Below, in pieces: positions 33,690 to 44,455 of a stretch of 64,000 nucleotides of DNA (positions are counted from its first letter, which is position 1; each line of letters begins with the position of its first letter). Below the pieces are notes generated by a model that did no database searches, was not told where the DNA came from, and worked only from the letters and a program-made list of their open reading frames with translations. Where the stretch lies: NCBI GenBank assembly GCA_001986395.2, contig MQVO02000038.1, forward strand, positions 124,001-188,000, written 5' to 3'. A program made the translations under genes and the position numbers. This DNA is from Irpex lacteus. Lineage: Eukaryota; Basidiomycota; Agaricomycetes; Polyporales; Irpicaceae.

Positions 33690-36600
33690 TTATATTCTCT
33701 CGAAGATATACAGATACGCAAGCTTCTTCAACTGCGCAACGCTCTCCGCGTCTGCCTTCACAACCTTTTCGTCATTAAACAGCACCCAGTCATCCCCAAC
33801 CTTTATATGCGCGACATAATGACCCGAATGAACGGTATGGCCCTTATGCGAGATGAAAGCCTTGAGTCTGAACCGCGCGGGCAGCGTCGACGATCCTCCG
33901 ACATTGGGCTTCGCAGGCGCAGCTTCAGCAGATGACGTCGCCTCCTCGCCGGAGTCGTCAGGATGGTTGAACAGCCAGTCGACGGCTCTATCTGGATCTC
34001 CACCCTATCCAACACGCCGCATGTCAGCAAAAGCAGCCGTAGACATAACATAAGGAGACGGAAATGAAGGAGGCACGTACAGTCTCGCGAAGCGCCTTCT
34101 TCACTTGTGCGGGCGTGAATCCCATATCGGTGAGCATGCCAACTACCTCCGGAGACGGCTCAGGCCCTGACGTAGACGAACCGGCTCCAGGTAGTTGGAT
34201 AGGTGCATCGATATCTGTGATAGATGACTCTTAAGTATGATCGTTGTTATTGTGAGTAATGCAGCGCAGACAGACCTGGATCTTCCATGTGTAAGAATAA
34301 CCATTCCATCGCGGCATTTGGGTCGCTGTTCCCTGTGGCAAGAAGCGCCTTTTGACATCTGACAGTGGGGAAGCCCATGCCCTCTAGCTGCGCCATAGCC
34401 TCAGCGTTGAATGTCATCGACGGCTCGGCTGCGCACGATGTCAGTCAAGCTTCAGAAGCGGTAAAGCGAATTTCACTGACCAGCTTGCTCATCTGGCAAT
34501 TCGACCTCGCCCGGCTGGACGCCATGTCCGAGATACTTGTCCAATTCCAGAACGTCGTTATCAGGGAGAATCACAGGGATATCTGGTCATAGTCAATATC
34601 GCTATCTTTATGTAAAACAGACGGCGTACCGAGCTTCGTAGGCACCCAGTTGACAAGCTGGAACTTTCTAGCATGGATAACCAGCACAGATGGGAACGTC
34701 GCCAACTTCGTCTGTCTGTAAACGAAAGATTGTGAGTCGCATTTCCAGGTAGGCAAACCTGAGAAACTTACTTCCTGGCAAAGACCTTCTTTGAACAGCT
34801 CGGGCAAGAATACTCCAGAGCCTCCAAACCCGTCAGGTCATCCAAACACTCGACAAGTCCAACATCCTCAAACGGAGACTCTCCCTTGGCCTTCTGCTCC
34901 TCAGTTAACTCCTGGTTCGGCTTGTCCCTCTTCGGCACAGGTATACTCAAAACATCGCTCCCATCCACCCTGTACCTCACCTTCCCGCACTCACCACACT
35001 GCAACCGCTGTTCCAATCCAAACCTGAACGCCTCGGTGGGGTCCTCGGGTGTACCCTCCTTTCCATCCTTCTTCAGCTGCCTCCTCAAAGAAGTCACGAA
35101 ATGCGTGAAGAACTCCTCCGAGTCCTGTTGCCTCATCGTAGAGAACTCCTCGTGGCCTTTGCCGATGAGGGCCTTGAACGTCATCGGCCGCACTCCCTCT
35201 TGGAACACTGGTGTCGGTGAGTCATGTGCGAGCGGGTTGGTAGTCTTCGGCTCGGAGGGGTCTCGAGAGCCGGCGGGGCGCGGATGGGAGTATCGACCAG
35301 AGAGAAGGCCATCTGCGAGCTTGTATAGTTGGCACTCGAGACATTCGGCGGGAAGTGGCTGAGTGCACGTCTCCCAGTGCTTTTGTGCATCGGAGTAACG
35401 CGCCTGGAAAGATGGCAGCGCAAAAACCGTTTGTATGACAGAGGCCATGTAGCAGCTAGAGTTACAATACGTAAGTACGAAAGACAATGATCAGTTCGTG
35501 GGTCGTGACGCACCTGTTTCCGAGATTTGCAAGGCCAGTGAGACCTGGGCCGAACACTGGCTCAAGGGCGTTTCCAGATTCATCCGTCAAGGAAAAGTCG
35601 TATTGCAGGTTGTGTTCGATTTGCTGGTATTAACCCAAGTCAGAGTCTGCCCTCACAGAAAACAGTCGAAGTTGTTACCAGTTCTGTCATTGACTTTTCA
35701 GTCTTCTTTTGGGTCAAAACGTTGATACCGAACGCGCCCAGATGGTGGGGAAGCTCCGGATCTAGTCTTGCATCATTACAGGCATAACAGTAGATATCTG
35801 GCACAATATATAATCAGTAGTGGTAAATTGAAGAGACAGTAAGACATACCTGCGTTGCCTTCCGGAGTGATGGTACCTAATTTGACCGATACAGGGTGCT
35901 GGGTTGTTTCGTAGTGGTTCAGCGCATGTCCGTTTCCGCCCAGACCTCCGAACTGCGCTCTTCCACAACCAAGTGCGCCACAGGTCAAGCACAGCCATAG
36001 GTTCTCCTTCAGGTCACACCGTGCGCAATGCGCCAGCCCTGTATATCATATGAATATATGTCACTTATAAAGACGATACCATCAATAATACACGCACCTG
36101 AAGCCTCGATAGGACCCAACGGCTCCGGCTGCAAGAGCAGCGTATGCTCACAAGCCTCAATTTCCTCTTCCCATGCCTTCACCTCAGACTGCCTCGCGCT
36201 GCTCAGGCTATGCATGACTCCGTCAACCAGCTCCTTTGCCTTCTGCCCTACGTCCGTCGCCGCATCAGTACTTGTAAGACTAGGAAGCTCAAGGCCGTTG
36301 GAGGGATCGCAACGCCAGCACTTGAGTACAGTTATATGTTCCCATTTGTCTTCTTCGCGTTCCTCGAGGATGGCAAGCTTGGTCATCTTGGCGGGTGGCG
36401 GGGAGTCTGGGTCGGATGAGGCGGCCTGTACAAGTGCGATCAAGCAAGGCTATTCAGTATCAATACATAAAGTTATGGTCTGACGCGCACCCTAGCAGAT
36501 GGTTTTGCTTTCCTCTTCACGTTCAAAGTGAATGCATGCCCCGACTTTGCGACATGTAGGCGCATATGCGATCGGTCGCGATCGAGACACCCGCCTGTGA

Positions 36601-36816
36601 AGCATACGAGACAGACGTCCACACCAAGAGGTTGGTCCTGGGCACGATCAAAAGTATACGTGCAAACATTAAGTCAAAAATCATGGCTATTACAGTTGTT
36701 GGTGGTAGTCGTACCTGGTTATCAAAGCATTGCGTGCACTCCTCGCGGTGAACCTGCTGAGACAAGCGAGGAGGCTCAAGTTTCGTAAGATCGATGAGAT
36801 GAGGACAGGTGCTCAT
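33690..36816 (-). CDS. UBP14: Ubiquitin carboxyl-terminal hydrolase, UBP14/USP5 type
   Basis: Twelve exons join in frame to 822 residues, near the 781 of yeast Ubp14. The N-terminus has a cryptic zinc finger (HREECTQCFD). A UBP-type zinc finger follows (GLAHCARCDLKENLWLCLTCGALGCGR, HALNHYETT). The catalytic domain starts GLANLGNSCYM with the active Cys, split by an intron between Asn and Ser, and ends GHTVHSGHYVAH with the active His. Two UBA domains interrupt it (LEGMGFPTVRCQKALLAT and LTDMGFTPAQVKKALRET). The enzyme disassembles free, unanchored polyubiquitin chains and so keeps the proteasome from being blocked. A degraded copy of its first exon lies at about 39.6 kb. Confidence 0.92.
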
Positions 36817-37110
36817 GTTTGTTTTCCAGTCGCTTGTTGAAGCTATACGTGAGTTTGAGTCGGGTGTTGTACGCGGTTAAGGTAGTCGAGAGAAAGACAA
36901 TTGCACTGAACGCGTACAACGCGCACTGTGGCGCGCCTCATAAATCGCATCTCACCCGATCAAGGTATCCATCGGGCCCAGATAGGCAACTTTAGTGATC
37001 ATCCTCATATAGCACGTTCAAGCTGAAATACATATTTGTTGTACATTTACACATATTTGTTCCTTACAGACATTTGTTTGTAGTAATGCGAAACGCACAA
37101 TTCTCATTCC

Positions 37111-39060
37111 TCACTCCAACGTCGGCGGTGAGTTTCCACTTCCGACAATGGTCTGCACACCCTTGCTTGTCACGTCATCCACCGTTAAGAAGATCGTTGC
37201 GGGTCCGGGAGGATACACTCGTCCGTTCGGTGGAAGCGTGAAAGTAATCGACTTACGGTCCCTAGACACGGTGTGCTCCAGGAATACCAGGCGAGCGCTG
37301 GAGTGGAACGCATGCGAGGAGAACCCAAGGTCCATCAGCGACACTAATCAATACGGAAAGTATTTTTCAGCAACGAGCACAGGGAACCAAAAACATAGCT
37401 CATGAGACACGAACCTTGAACTTTTTCTCCCTTCAGATTATTCGGGATCGTGATGGGTATAGTCACGCTCTTCCCGAATGGGAGCTTGGCCGGTAGGTTC
37501 CCAAGCGTCGGTCTCTCCACGAACATGAAAGGCGGGTCTAAGGTCTCCACTCTGAACTCGCTCGGGAACTTGACACCAGGTCCTGGAAGGACTGTGTGGT
37601 TGTTCGGGTTATTTCCAGCAATAAGGAAGTTTCCCTGAGGAGTTAGAGTCACGGTCGAGTGATACATTCGTGCGATATTGGAGGTCGGCATCCCTACGTT
37701 AGAGATCCGCTTGCCGAGAGGTAGATTTGGCGTGTATAATGAGGGAGTCATGACGGGATGATCAGCGTTGGAGTTACCGACGGGGTCTTTGACCGAGGAG
37801 ATAGCAGCGAAGCCGGTGCCACCGCCGTTGATAATGAGGAGTTGGCCATTAGGCAGGTGAACAAGCTCAGGCATTATACGTCCCTCGAGCATGTGTTCGA
37901 CCTCCCAGCCTTTGGCGATACCCTCTTCTGTCAGAGTGATGCGACTACACTGCGATGTCGCTGGCATCTGAGACGAGAGTTCATCGGATGGCGTCGACGG
38001 GTCCATGGCAGAACCGCCGCAAACGAGAACCTCGGGTGTAAAGTCAGGAGGAGAAAGTGGAAGTAAGATGGCCGATCCGTCGACGGGATTGGTGACACGA
38101 ACATTGTTGGGAATATCAGGAAGGATAGTCTCGGTGTTCTTCTCAATGTCGTAGATTATCGATTGGTTGTTGGCCACAATGAACACTCGTCCATCCGGTA
38201 GAGCAAAGCCTCTGTAAGCAAAGGTTAATTATATGTTTGTGATACAAGACAAGAGCATACCGCGGGAATAAATTCGCAGGAAGAGCCCTCTCCAAGAATG
38301 CCGAAGGTCGAACCTTCCCGCCATCCTTAGGTGGGAAGAACTCGAAAGAGTTTTCAGGGTCGACATTGTAGAATGGGGTAGATTTATGTGTACCTAGGAG
38401 CTGGAACTCAGTAGTGTGTCCACATTGGGATAGTTTATAGCACTTACCTCCAATGATCATCATGCTTCCGTCAAAGATGCGAACGGACGACGGATACCAG
38501 CGAGGAGCGGCGAGACTCAGATGGACGGGATCCTCGAAAACAAGACAGCCATCACCATTGGGCGAAGCACAAGGTTCAAAAATCCGGATAGCGTTGTTCC
38601 CGGGGCGAACAGCTGGGTTGCCGGGGAAAAGATTCTCGTCGCCTCCGATGCTAACCTAGAAGCATGGTGAGAATACAGCAAACGTCAGCTGTATAAGAGT
38701 AATTACCATGGTCCCATTGCTAAGCAGCGCACCACTAGCGCAGAAAGAGTCGGTGAGGACGTCGAGGGCTTTGACGGTGCTCGTCTCGAGATCCCAAAGG
38801 GCTCCCCAGGCTGAGTGGTTGTTAATCTGCAGAGGGTCGTCACTCGCGCCTAAATCGTAGTGGTGAGTTTGTAGACGACTATCTGAGCGTTTGACATGCT
38901 TACGGTCGAACATCAAAACCAGTGTCGGGGAGACAACGATGGCCTCCAATCCGACGATGCCCGAACGAGTCGGCTTGAGATCGAAGCGCCATTGAGGAGC
39001 AGACGGCGCTGCAAGAGCGGGTACAGCGAGCAGTGCTGAGAACAGAAGATGTGACCTCAT
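37111..39060 (-). CDS. Glyoxal-oxidase-like copper radical oxidase, copy 1
   Basis: Six exons (39,060-38,904; 38,849-38,707; 38,655-38,448; 38,393-38,261; 38,211-37,415; 37,343-37,111) encode 556 residues with an N-terminal secretion signal ([18 protein letters not shown]). The radical-copper residues are all visible: Cys89 (DSFCASG), Tyr154 (RWYPSS), Tyr397-His398 (RMYHST) and His490 (FSSHAF). Their spacing (65, 243 and 93 residues) nearly equals that of Phanerochaete glyoxal oxidase. The product is presumably an extracellular enzyme that oxidises small aldehydes and supplies H2O2 to peroxidases. The exact substrate cannot be read. It is one of a tandem pair. Confidence 0.9.
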
Positions 39061-40014
39061 CGTGCCGACTCAAGCTCGTACAGAGTGCAGCTGTAGAACT
39101 ACACGATCAAAAATTCGTTTTCTTAAATAGTTTTCCTGTGTGAGTGGTACGGCCCTCCGTCAGTCGTTTTTGGCAGATTATGTCCACAGCGTACCTGACT
39201 TGGCTTGGCTTGACGTATTGCTGGGCAGAAACGTGGGTAGCATACATTGAGAATATGGCAGACGGCGCGTCCTTTTTGCGGGAGTTACCCATTGTACGGA
39301 TATGTAGTTCGAGCCGAATCATGGCATACTAAAGGGTTGACTGCGGATATGTATACAGAACTCACGGTAGAATAAGCAAACATCACAAGAATATGGTCTG
39401 TATAGTAATACGCATCACTCTGTGAGAACGGGTGCCGGGCTTTGGTACACAAGTACAATCCCGTGGGCCCAAACATGCGCAACGTTCGTCCCTGTGATGC
39501 AGTAATGAGGTCAATTTGGGGCATGTGAAGCTGGTATAGAATGCCACAATAGCCATAACCACACTCACGGAGTCACCCAAGACAGTCAACGGCGATTCTA
39601 TTGAAGCGTTGAGTGAACAGTCGTCCATGAACCTGGTGAGACAAGCCTCGGAGAAGCCCTTAATTTCGTGAGATCGCCGATGCCAGTGGTATACAGACGA
39701 CAAAGTTTGTCGATTAAACAATTATTTCCGTATCATATTTCTGCTGAGTAAGTATTGAGGTCGTGTTAGTCACCACGCAGGTTCCAAGAGAAGACAGAAA
39801 CAAATCGTGTGTCGCGCGCTTGGAAGGTTGGCCTGAGTTGCCGATCAGTCTTTGGCCAAATTAGGCAGCTCTAGTATTTGTTCCTGCATCGGCGCAGGTT
39901 CAGCCACGAGCAATACAATGTTCATTCTGTACGAGTGCATATAGTTATTTTCTTTCCAAATTCACGACACTATTACAATACTGCGTAGAAAGAATGAGCC
40001 GCACTACATACCAC
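39061..40014. other. Spacer between the two oxidase genes
   Basis: It holds the copy-1 promoter (39,061 to about 39,500), which is similar to the copy-2 upstream region at 42,020-42,480. It also holds a relic of the first UBP14 exon (see separate entry) and the 3' flank of copy 2. No intact gene. Confidence 0.6.
39597..39700 (-). pseudogene. Relic of the UBP14 first exon
   Basis: This stretch aligns with the UBP14 first exon at about 36,722-36,822, for example GAACCTGGTGAGACAAGC against GAACCTGCTGAGACAAGC and TTTCGTGAGATCG against TTTCGTAAGATCG. Similarity is roughly 70% by eye, with indels, and the frame is lost. Its position, just beyond oxidase copy 1 and ahead of copy 2, mirrors the real exon's position ahead of copy 1. 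It is therefore a scar of the segmental duplication. Confidence 0.7.
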
Positions 40015-41981
40015 TCACTCCAACGTCGGTGGTGGGTTCCCACTGCCAACGATGGTCTGCACACCCTTGCTCGTCACGTCGTCTACCGTCAGGAAGATCG
40101 TTGCTGGCCCCGGAGGGAACACTCGCCCGTTGGGTGGAACGGTAAATGTAATGGACTTACGGTCCCTGGACACGGTATGCTCTAGGAACACAAGGCGTGC
40201 ACTGGAGTGGAACGCGTGTGAGGAGAACCCAAGGTCCATCAACGAAACTAATGTATGAGTCGGGATAAACCATTCAGCAGTCAGCTTCGCACAAGCTGGG
40301 GAAGAGAGCACAAGACGAACCTCGAACAGTTTCCCCCTTTAGATTAGAAGGAATCGTAATGGGTAAGGTTACGTTGCTTCCGAAAGGAATCTTGGCCGGA
40401 AGACTCCCAAGCGTCGGTCTCTCCACAAACATAAACGGCGGGTCCAGAGTCTCCACCCTAAATTCACTCGGGAATTTTACACCGGGCCCCGGCAGCGTTG
40501 TGTTACCGTTCGGGTTGCTTCCCGCAACCAGAATATTTCCCTGAGGAGTCAACGTCACAGTCGAATGGTACAACCGTGGTACCTCGGACGATGGCATTCC
40601 CGCATTGCTGATGCGTTTGCCAAGGGGTAGATTTGGCGTGTACAAGGAAGGTGTAAGGACGGGGTGGTCAGCGTTGGAGTTGCCGATTGGGTCCTTGACT
40701 TGGCGGATAGCTGCGAAGCCAGAACGACCTCCATTGATGATGAGAACTTGGCCGTTGGGGAGGTGGATGAGCTCTGGCATCGTGCGCCCTTCGAGCATAT
40801 GCTCGATTTCCCAGCCTTTGGCAATTCCCTCGTCTGTGAGTGTCATACGACTGCATTGCGACGTTGCCGGCATTTGGGAGGATAAGTTGGCAGGTTGTAT
40901 GGCAGGGTCGACCGCGACACCTCCGCATACAAGAACTTCGGGGGTATAATCTGGAGGAGAAAGCGGAAGGAGGATGGCAGATCCGTCAATGGGGTTTGTT
41001 ACACGAACATTGTTGGGAATGTCCGGAAGGATGGTTTCGGTGTTCTTCTCGATGTCGTAGATTATCGATTGGTTGTTTGCGACTATGAAGACCCGGCCAT
41101 CGGGCAGAGCAAATCCACTGTAGGGCAAAATCAATACGAGCAGCGATATTACACGTGAAGCAATGTACCGGGGGAACAAATTCGCAGGTAGACTCCTCTC
41201 TAAGAATGCAGAGGGCCGGACGGCGCCGTTGTCCTTGGGTGGGAAAAACTCAAAAGAGTTCTCGGGATCAATGTTGTAGAAATTGGCCGATACGTGTGTC
41301 CCTGACATGAGATGAGGAGACCGTCCTATACTATACCGTACCAGAAGTTTCTTCTACTCACCTCCAATAATCATCAAACTTCCGTCGAAGATCCGGACAG
41401 ACGAGGGGTACCAACGGGGAGCCGCAAGGTGCAGATTGACTGGGTCCTCGAAAAGGAGGCATCCATCGCCAGAGGGCGATGCGCAAGGTTCGAAGATGCG
41501 GATAGCGTTGTTTCCGGGGTGTATGGCCGGGTTGCCGGGGAAGCCTCGCTGATCACCACCAATGCTCACCTAGGAAAACGCTTGAGTGATACGGCTAAGG
41601 AAGAAAAGTGAGGTATTTACCATGGTCCCATTACTTAACAAGGCACCACTGGCGCAGAAGGAGTTGGTAAGGACATCGAGAGGTTTGACGGTACTCGTCT
41701 CAAGATCCCAAAGGGCTCCCCAAGCAGAATGGTTATTGATCTGAAGAGGGTCATCGCTCGCACCTGCAAAGGGACACTCAATGTTTAGACAAAAATGTCA
41801 TATCGAAGTAATACGTACGATCGAACATGACCACGAGTGATGGTGACACAACGATCGCCTCGAGAGCCACGATACCAGAACGCGTTTGTTTGAGATCGAA
41901 GCGCCATTGAGGAGCTGACGGCGCCGCTAGAGAGCATGCAGCGAGGAACGTTAAGAGAAGAGGGATATGCAGCCACTTCAT
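40015..41981 (-). CDS. Glyoxal-oxidase-like copper radical oxidase, copy 2
   Basis: Six exons (41,981-41,819; 41,763-41,621; 41,569-41,362; 41,301-41,169; 41,117-40,321; 40,247-40,015) encode 558 residues. Exons 2-6 are exactly the same length as in copy 1; only exon 1 differs, by 6 bp. The signal peptide is [19 protein letters not shown]. The radical Cys (FCASG), Tyr (RWYPSS), Tyr-His (RLYHST) and distal His (FSSHAF) are conserved. Differences from copy 1 cluster in surface-like stretches and in introns, so both copies appear to be under selection. Expected role as for copy 1. Confidence 0.9.
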
Positions 41982-42621
41982 CACGTCTGAGCCACTGCGG
42001 GGTGCAGCGTTGTCTCGTGTATGCCAACGGAATCGGTTAAGTAGTTCCTCTGTGCGAGTGGGACGGCTCTCCGTCGGTCGGTTTTTCCACACCACGCATG
42101 TATTATTCTCGGCATGCATATCTTGGCGTACTGACCTGGGTAACATCCATTGAGATCACAGTTACGGCCGAGTCCATTGTGCGAGCATTGATCACTGTAT
42201 GGTAGTTGGCATCAATCCGAGCCGTGGCTTGCCAGAGGTTAACTGCGGATATGCATTCAAACTACCCACGGTAGTGTAAATGGCCGTTGCGGCAATAAAA
42301 TCTGACGAGAAGACGTACCAATTTGTGAGAATGTGTGCCGGGGTTGTGTGGAAGGATGGTACCGGTAGCCGAAACACGAGCGAAGTGCGTCACTATCATT
42401 CTTTCATGAACATATGAGGTAAACATGTAGACGTTGTTTCCTTGATCTTGGCAGAGTTGACTCCCTAGGGCGTTGCAGGCCATGGATGGCGTCCTGAGTC
42501 ATATAGTATGCACGACGACACACGCCTGGCCGCTGTGTCAAGAGAGGAGTTGGCGATGACGATGCTCGTAGTGTACTATATTAGCTGGTTATATATACAA
42601 GATATCTGACAGTCAGAAAAC
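41982..42621. other. Intergenic region
   Basis: Upstream region of oxidase copy 2, similar in its first 450 bp to the upstream region of copy 1. No gene seen. Confidence 0.5.
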
Positions 42622-44357
42622 TCATCGACGACCGTTCCAGGGTAAATAATCGGAATCACCAGAGTCTCTTAGCAAAGCAATCAACGCATCGCCCATCCAC
42701 TCCTCTCCGTCCCTCCATTCACCATCAGCGCCCCAATTACGCACGGTACACACAGCCTTCTCCACTCGTGAGTCCACATCAAGCGCGGTTCTTGCTTCAT
42801 CATCGTCTGGGTCGATGTAGCCTAGCTGCAAGTCAAGTAAATGGTAATCGAGAAGAAGCTCGAGTTCTGCTTCGAGGGACGAGCGAACAGCGCCTTTACG
42901 AGGGTAGGAGGCCATTATTCGCAGAATGGCAGCGTAGGCTGCGGAGGGTCGAGGGACGAAGACGGTGTAAGACGGGTGGCGATCCGTAGTCCATTCGGAC
43001 GGCTCAAAGCCAGCAAAGGAGAGGGGGAGCAGATGGAGATATTGCACGGACCCCGGCTCTGTGTCGCGAGTGAGGCGGTGGAGACGGCCTTTGCGTATCA
43101 GATCCCCCTGAGTCTTGAGAAGCAAGGATGGGGGTGATGTGAGGGGTAGTTGCATCGCTGATACTTTGCGTGAGGCGATGTCCAGTAGCTCATCTGGCAC
43201 GAGAAACTGGAAGTGCTATGTAGAATTCTTCAGCACTAGCAATGAACTAGAGTTGAAGTGAGCATACCATGAGGACTTTCGGCACGTTCATGTTTCTGTA
43301 TAGCAGAGAGCCCCAAGCAATCAGCGGAATGCTCTCTTTGCAGAGCATCGCCAATGCCGCCTCGACGAGATCAGAGGGTAAGTTGTCAAAGGGATCGTGT
43401 AATATAGGCTCCTCTGGTACTGCAGTCTTCGTATTCAGAGTAAGCCATGGAGGAGATGCTTCTGGGAGTATAGAGGTGGCTGTGATGGTCGTAGACATGG
43501 TGGTTGACTCTAACCCTATAGAGTTTCTTAGCAGAGCAATCAACGCATCGCCCATCCACTCCTCTCCGTCTCGCCATTCACCATCAGCGCCCCAATTACG
43601 CACGGTACACACCGCCTTCTCCACTCGAGAATCTACATCAAGCGCGGTTCTTGCTTCATCATCGTCTGGGTCGATGTAGCCTAGCTGCAGGTCAAGAAGG
43701 TGGTAATCGAGAAGAAGCTCAAGTTCGGCTTCAAGAGACGAGCGGACAGCGCCTTTGCGAGGGTAGGAGGCCATTATTCGCAGAATAGCTGCGTATGCTG
43801 CGGAAGGTCGAGGGACAAAGACGGTGTAAGACGGGTGGCGATCCGTAGTCCATTCAGATGGCTCAAAGCCAGCGAAGGACAGGGGGAGCAGATGGAGGTA
43901 CTGCACGGACCCCGGCTCTGTATCTCGAGTGAGGCGATGAAGACGGCCTTTGCGTATCAAATCCCCCTGTATCTTGAGAAGCAAGGATGGGGGTAATGTG
44001 AGGGGTAGTTGCATCGCTGATACTTTGCGTGAGGCGATGTCCAGTAGCTCATCTGGCACGAGAAACTGGAAGTGCTGCGTGGAATTCTTCAGCGGCAGCA
44101 ATGAAACAGAGTTGAAGTGAGCATACTATGAGGACTTTCGGCACGTTCATGTTTCTGTATAGCAGAGAGCCCCAAGCAATCAGCGGAATGCTCTCTTTGC
44201 AGAGCATCGCCAATGCCGCCTCGACGAGATCAGAGGGTAAGTTGTCAAAGGGATCATGTAATATAGGCTCCTCTGTTATTGCAGTCTTAGTATTCAGAGC
44301 AAGCCATGGAGGGAGTGATTCTGGAAGTACAGAGGTGGCTGTGATGGTCGTAGACAT
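42622..44357 (-). CDS. Unknown-family protein made of two fused tandem repeats
   Basis: Three exons (44,357-44,127; 44,074-43,268; 43,215-42,622) read in frame for 543 residues. Each half is a complete family member: MSTTITATS..., FDNLPSDLVEAALAML, WGSLLYRNMNVPKVL, intron, HFQFLVPDELLDIASRKVSAMQLPL, a region with LRIMASYPRKGAVRSSLEAELELLLDYHL and LGYIDPDDDEARTALDVDSRVEKA, ending WMGDALIALLR. The first half has lost its stop codon and runs via RNSIGLESTT into the start of the second. The paralogue at 1-329 shares the fold and intron position. I do not recognise the family. Two separate genes with readthrough remain possible. Confidence 0.65.
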
Positions 44358-44378
44358 GGTGGTTGGCTCTAACCCTAT
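42661..44378. repeat. Tandem direct duplication, 859-bp period
   Basis: Segments 42,661-43,519 and 43,520-44,378 are near-identical direct repeats. Matching landmarks lie 859 bp apart along the whole length (for example 43,139 and 43,998, or 43,341 and 44,200). Differences are scattered single bases, so the duplication is fairly recent but not brand new. Confidence 0.85.
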
Positions 44379-44455
44379 AACCCACGATAAGCGCTTTGAG
44401 CTGCTATATGACAAACCGTCCGAATTTGGAAGTATCTCGAGTCACGCCTTGCACC
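44358..44455. promoter_or_regulatory. Compact divergent promoter
   Basis: Only 98 bp separate the start codons of the two-repeat gene (minus) and the nucleotidyltransferase-like gene (plus), so they must share core regulatory DNA. No TATA box is evident. Confidence 0.5.

Noticed and set aside
42622..44357. F-box protein call for the unknown family
   Set aside because: Only the LPSDLVEAAL segment is reminiscent of an F-box. The remaining conserved positions and any repeat domain typical of F-box proteins are missing.
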